Positions 41,494 through 44,532 of a stretch of 44,532 bases of DNA are shown here, piece by piece. Under the pieces are notes generated by a model. That model made no database searches. It was not told the origin of the DNA and saw only the letters and a list, made by a program, of their open reading frames with translations. The position numbers and the translations under genes were made by a program. Origin of the DNA: Streptomyces sp. SID9727 (lineage in GTDB: Bacteria; Actinomycetota; Actinomycetes; Streptomycetales; Streptomycetaceae); the NCBI RefSeq assembly GCF_010550605.1, contig NZ_JAAGNI010000171.1, forward strand, positions 1-44,532. Direction: 5' to 3'. The first letter of the stretch is position 1; every line of letters starts with the position of its first letter.

Positions 41494-44076
41494 ATGACCG
41501 ATCCTCAGAGCGGACCCCCCACCACCAACTCGATGCGGCGCGCGCTCAAGCGTGCGCGTGACGGTGTCGCCCTCGACCGGGCGGAGGCCGCCGTGCTGCT
41601 CCGGGCGCGCGGCGACGATCTGACGGATCTCGCCGCCTCCGCCGCCCGGGTGCGCGACGCCGGTCTGGAGGCGGCGGGGCGGCCGGGGGTCATCACGTAC
41701 TCCCGCAAGGTCTTCATCCCGCTCACCCGGCTCTGCCGCGACACGTGCCACTACTGCACGTTCGTCACCGTGCCCGGCAAGCTCCGCCGGGCCGGGCACG
41801 GCATGTTCCTCTCGCCCGACGAGGTGCTGGCCATCGCCCGCGAGGGTGCCGCGATGGGCTGCAAGGAGGCCCTGTTCACGCTCGGGGACCGGCCGGAGGA
41901 CCGCTGGCCGGAGGCGCGCGCGTGGCTGGAGGCCGAGGGGTACGACGACACCCTCGCGTACGTACGCGCCATGGCGATCCGGGTCCTGGAGGAGACGGGC
42001 CTGCTGCCGCACCTCAACCCCGGGGTGCTGAGCTGGACGGACCTCCAGCGGCTCAAGCCGGTCGCCCCCTCCATGGGCATGATGCTGGAGACGACCGCGA
42101 CCCGCCTGTGGTCCGAGCCCGGCGGCCCGCACCACGGCTCCCCGGACAAGGAACCGGCCGTGCGGCTGCGGGTCCTGGAGGACGCCGGGCGGTCCAACGT
42201 GCCGTTCACCACGGGCATCCTGATCGGCATCGGCGAGTCGTACGAGGAGCGCGCGGACTCCCTCTTCGAGCTGCGCCGGACCGCCCGCGCCTACCACGGC
42301 ATCCAGGAGGTCATCGTCCAGAACTTCCGGGCCAAGCCCGACACCGCGATGCGCGGGATGCCGGACGCGGAGCTGGAGGAGCTGGCCGCCGCGATCGCGG
42401 TCGCCCGGCACATCCTGGGCCCGTCCGCCCGCATCCAGGCCCCGCCGAACCTGGTCGACGCGGAGTACGCGCTGCTCATCGGCGCGGGCATCGACGACTG
42501 GGGCGGGGTCTCCCCGCTGACCCCCGACCACGTGAACCCGGAACGCCCCTGGCCGCACATCGACGACCTCGCCGCCCGCACCGCCGAGTCCGGCTTCACG
42601 CTGCGCGAGCGCCTCACCATCTACCCGGAGTTCGTCCAGCGCGGCGAACCCTGGCTGGACCCGCGCCTGCTGCCGCACGTCCGCGCGCTCGCCGACCCGG
42701 AGACGGGGCTCGCCCGCGAGGGCGCGATCCCGGAAGGGCTGCCCTGGCAGGAGCCGGACGAGGGGTTCAACGCCTCCGGCCGCACCGACCTGCACCGCAC
42801 CATCGACACGGAGGGCCGCACCGGCGACCGCCGCGACGACTTCGACGTCGTGTACGGGGACTGGGAGGCGCTGCGCGAGGCGGCGGCCCCCGGCATGGTG
42901 CCGTCCCGGATCGACGGGGACGTGCGCACGGCGCTGAGCCAGGCCGCCGACGACCCGACCCGGCTCACGGACGACCAGGCACTCACCCTGCTCCACGCGG
43001 ACGGCCCGGCCCTGGACGAGCTCTGCCGGATCGCGGACGCGCTGCGGCACGACGTGGTCGGCGACGACGTCACGTACATCGTCACGCGGAACATCAACTT
43101 CACCAACGTCTGCTACACCGGCTGCCGCTTCTGCGCCTTCGCCCAGCGCCGCACCGACGCCGACGCGTACACGCTCTCGCTCGACCAGGTCGCGGACCGG
43201 GCCGCGCAGGCGTGGGACGTCGGCGCGGTCGAGGTCTGCATGCAGGGCGGCATCCACCCGGACCTGCCCGGCACGGCGTACTTCGACATCGCGCGGGCGG
43301 TGAAGGAGCGGGTGCCCGGCATCCACGTCCACGCGTTCTCGCCGATGGAGGTCGTCAACGGGTCCACCCGCACCGGGATGTCCATCCGGGACTGGCTGAC
43401 CGCCGCCAAGGAGGCCGGTCTCGGCTCGATCCCCGGCACCGCCGCCGAGATCCTGGACGACGAGGTCCGCTGGGTCCTCACCAAGGGCAAACTGCCCACC
43501 GCGACCTGGCTGGAGGTCATCAGGACCGCCCACGAGGTGGGCCTGCGCTCCTCCTCGACCATGATGTACGGCCATGTCGACCAGCCCCGCCACTGGCTGG
43601 GCCACCTGCGCACCCTGGCCGCGCTCCAGCAGGAGACCGGCGGCTTCACGGAGTTCGTGACGCTGCCGTTCATCCACACCAACGCCCCGGTCTACCTCGC
43701 CGGGATCGCCCGCCCCGGCCCGACCGACCGCGACAACCGGGCCGTCACCGCGATGGCCCGCCTGCTGCTGCACCCGCACATCACCAACATCCAGACCAGC
43801 TGGGTCAAGCTCGGCACGGAGGGCGCGGCCGAGATGCTGCGCTCGGGCGCGAACGACCTGGGCGGCACGCTGATGGAGGAGACCATCTCCCGCATGGCCG
43901 GGTCGGGTTACGGCTCCTACCGCTCGGTCCGCGACCTGGAGGCCATCGCGGAACTCGCGGGCCGCCCGGCGAAGCCGCGTACGACGCTGTACGGGGAGGT
44001 GCCCGAGGAGCGGGTCGCGGCGGCCGGCGCCTCGGACGGGCACCTGCCGGAGCTGCTGCCGGTGCTGGGGGACTGA
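41494..44076 (+). CDS. fbiC: Bifunctional FO synthase (CofGH)
   Basis: The 860-residue protein joins two radical SAM modules that make the deazaflavin FO, the precursor of coenzyme F420, from tyrosine and a ribityl-diaminouracil. The N-terminal CofG half has [10 protein letters not shown] (Cys81, 85, 88). The C-terminal CofH half has [10 protein letters not shown] with [11 protein letters not shown] and [12 protein letters not shown]. Length matches fused FbiC proteins. ATG 41494 follows GGGGAC, and TATGCT at 41481-41486 could be the -10 of a nearly leaderless message. Its product supports F420 enzymes such as the LLM protein encoded nearby. Confidence 0.96.
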   Translation: MTDPQSGPPTTNSMRRALKRARDGVALDRAEAAVLLRARGDDLTDLAASAARVRDAGLEAAGRPGVITYSRKVFIPLTRLCRDTCHYCTFVTVPGKLRRAGHGMFLSPDEVLAIAREGAAMGCKEALFTLGDRPEDRWPEARAWLEAEGYDDTLAYVRAMAIRVLEETGLLPHLNPGVLSWTDLQRLKPVAPSMGMMLETTATRLWSEPGGPHHGSPDKEPAVRLRVLEDAGRSNVPFTTGILIGIGESYEERADSLFELRRTARAYHGIQEVIVQNFRAKPDTAMRGMPDAELEELAAAIAVARHILGPSARIQAPPNLVDAEYALLIGAGIDDWGGVSPLTPDHVNPERPWPHIDDLAARTAESGFTLRERLTIYPEFVQRGEPWLDPRLLPHVRALADPETGLAREGAIPEGLPWQEPDEGFNASGRTDLHRTIDTEGRTGDRRDDFDVVYGDWEALREAAAPGMVPSRIDGDVRTALSQAADDPTRLTDDQALTLLHADGPALDELCRIADALRHDVVGDDVTYIVTRNINFTNVCYTGCRFCAFAQRRTDADAYTLSLDQVADRAAQAWDVGAVEVCMQGGIHPDLPGTAYFDIARAVKERVPGIHVHAFSPMEVVNGSTRTGMSIRDWLTAAKEAGLGSIPGTAAEILDDEVRWVLTKGKLPTATWLEVIRTAHEVGLRSSSTMMYGHVDQPRHWLGHLRTLAALQQETGGFTEFVTLPFIHTNAPVYLAGIARPGPTDRDNRAVTAMARLLLHPHITNIQTSWVKLGTEGAAEMLRSGANDLGGTLMEETISRMAGSGYGSYRSVRDLEAIAELAGRPAKPRTTLYGEVPEERVAAAGASDGHLPELLPVLGD

Positions 44077-44091
44077 GGGGGCGGGGCGCGG

Positions 44092-44532
44092 TCAGTCCAG
44101 GCGGCGGGGGCCGCCTAGGAGGGCGGTCTCGGCCTCGGTCGGGACCATCTTGACCAGCTTGTGGTGCTCCCGCGTGCACCACAGGACCATGTCGTCGCCC
44201 AGCTGGGACAGCGCCTCCGCGTTCTGCCGGGGCAGGCGCATGACGCGGCCCAGGACCGCGGCCTCCTCCGGGGAGACCCGCTGGATGCCGACGAGTCCCG
44301 CGTCACTCACCAGCCTCGGCGCCGCCGGGCCCAGGAACGGCAGCAGCGTCAGCACGGACTGCCAGGGGCCCGGCGCCAGCCGACTGCGCGGGGGCCGCAC
44401 CCCGCAGTCCCGGACCACCAGGACCGGAGCCGCGACCGACGCGCCCTGCGGGCCCACCTGGCGCACCTCGTGCACCGTCATGCACTGCTGGCCGCCGCCC
44501 GCGTCCCGCGCGAGCCCCGCCCACGCCTGCGG
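44092..44532 (-). CDS. Conserved hypothetical protein, partial
   Basis: The minus-strand frame is open from the window edge to the stop at 44092. The visible part includes VHEVRQVGPQGASVAAPVLVVRDCGVRPPRSRLAPGPWQSVLTLLPFLGP and VSPEEAAVLGRVMRLPRQNAEALSQLGDDMVLWCTREHHKL. Methionine 44481 lies inside what reads as continuous coding sequence (WAGLARDAGGGQQC before it), so the real start is probably outside the window. I recognise it as a conserved streptomycete protein without known function. It converges with fbiC, 15 bases apart. Confidence 0.72.
   Translation of the reverse strand, partial: PQAWAGLARDAGGGQQCMTVHEVRQVGPQGASVAAPVLVVRDCGVRPPRSRLAPGPWQSVLTLLPFLGPAAPRLVSDAGLVGIQRVSPEEAAVLGRVMRLPRQNAEALSQLGDDMVLWCTREHHKLVKMVPTEAETALLGGPRRLD

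Noticed and set aside
39868..44043. Very long minus-strand frame opposite the kinase and fbiC
   Set aside because: The plus-strand genes have complete enzyme motifs. The antisense frame is low-complexity and arises from the GC3 bias.

Overview
The window is a high-GC actinomycete chromosome segment, almost certainly Streptomyces. Third codon positions are nearly all G or C, GTG starts are common, and several families are typical of the genus: DUF397/XRE pairs, DUF4229, FbiC, and the futalosine menaquinone genes in their Streptomyces arrangement. I saw no rRNA, tRNA, CRISPR array, insertion sequence or prophage. It reads as core chromosome with small regulatory islands.

Left part (1-17.2 kb): respiration. 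After an MFS tail, a LysR/SDR divergent pair and a conserved hypothetical protein come hemL (tetrapyrrole synthesis), a histidine phosphatase, a Tat-type lipoprotein resembling polysaccharide deacetylases, and a system II cytochrome c maturation run (TlpA-like thioredoxin, CcdA, ResB, CcsB). An aminoglycoside-phosphotransferase-like gene and a PLDc_N membrane protein follow. Next are the late futalosine menaquinone genes: UbiD-like mqnL, prenyltransferase mqnP, UbiX-like mqnM, an Lrp/AsnC regulator, and the radical SAM enzyme mqnE. A 45-residue ORF lies antisense to them. Heme, cytochrome c and quinone supply are thus grouped.

Middle (17.2-31.2 kb): a GNAT enzyme and a DUF4229 membrane protein are followed by a DAACS symporter preceded by a leaderless cysteine-rich leader peptide. 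Then comes a fatty-acid module (TetR, MaoC, two-domain FabG, thiolase, acyl-CoA ligase) with tandem operators. An unusual regulator with an IS30-like HTH faces a DUF4097 protein and a DrrAB-type exporter across an operator-rich gap. A translationally coupled ECF sigma factor operon on the minus strand ends this part.

Right part (31.2-44.5 kb): an MFS transporter under a palindromic operator, a secreted protein, an F420-type LLM oxidoreductase, a frameshifted small gene, two Ser/Thr-rich lipoproteins, a DUF397/XRE/ATPase regulatory trio, and a HelR-like RNA polymerase motor with a palindrome matching the rifamycin-associated element. A Ser/Thr kinase, fbiC (FO synthase for F420) and a conserved hypothetical gene running off the edge complete it.

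The most interesting system is the leader peptide plus symporter, which suggests cysteine-responsive attenuation of a cystine or sulfur amino-acid transporter. The HelR/RAE pair is the clearest drug-response locus.
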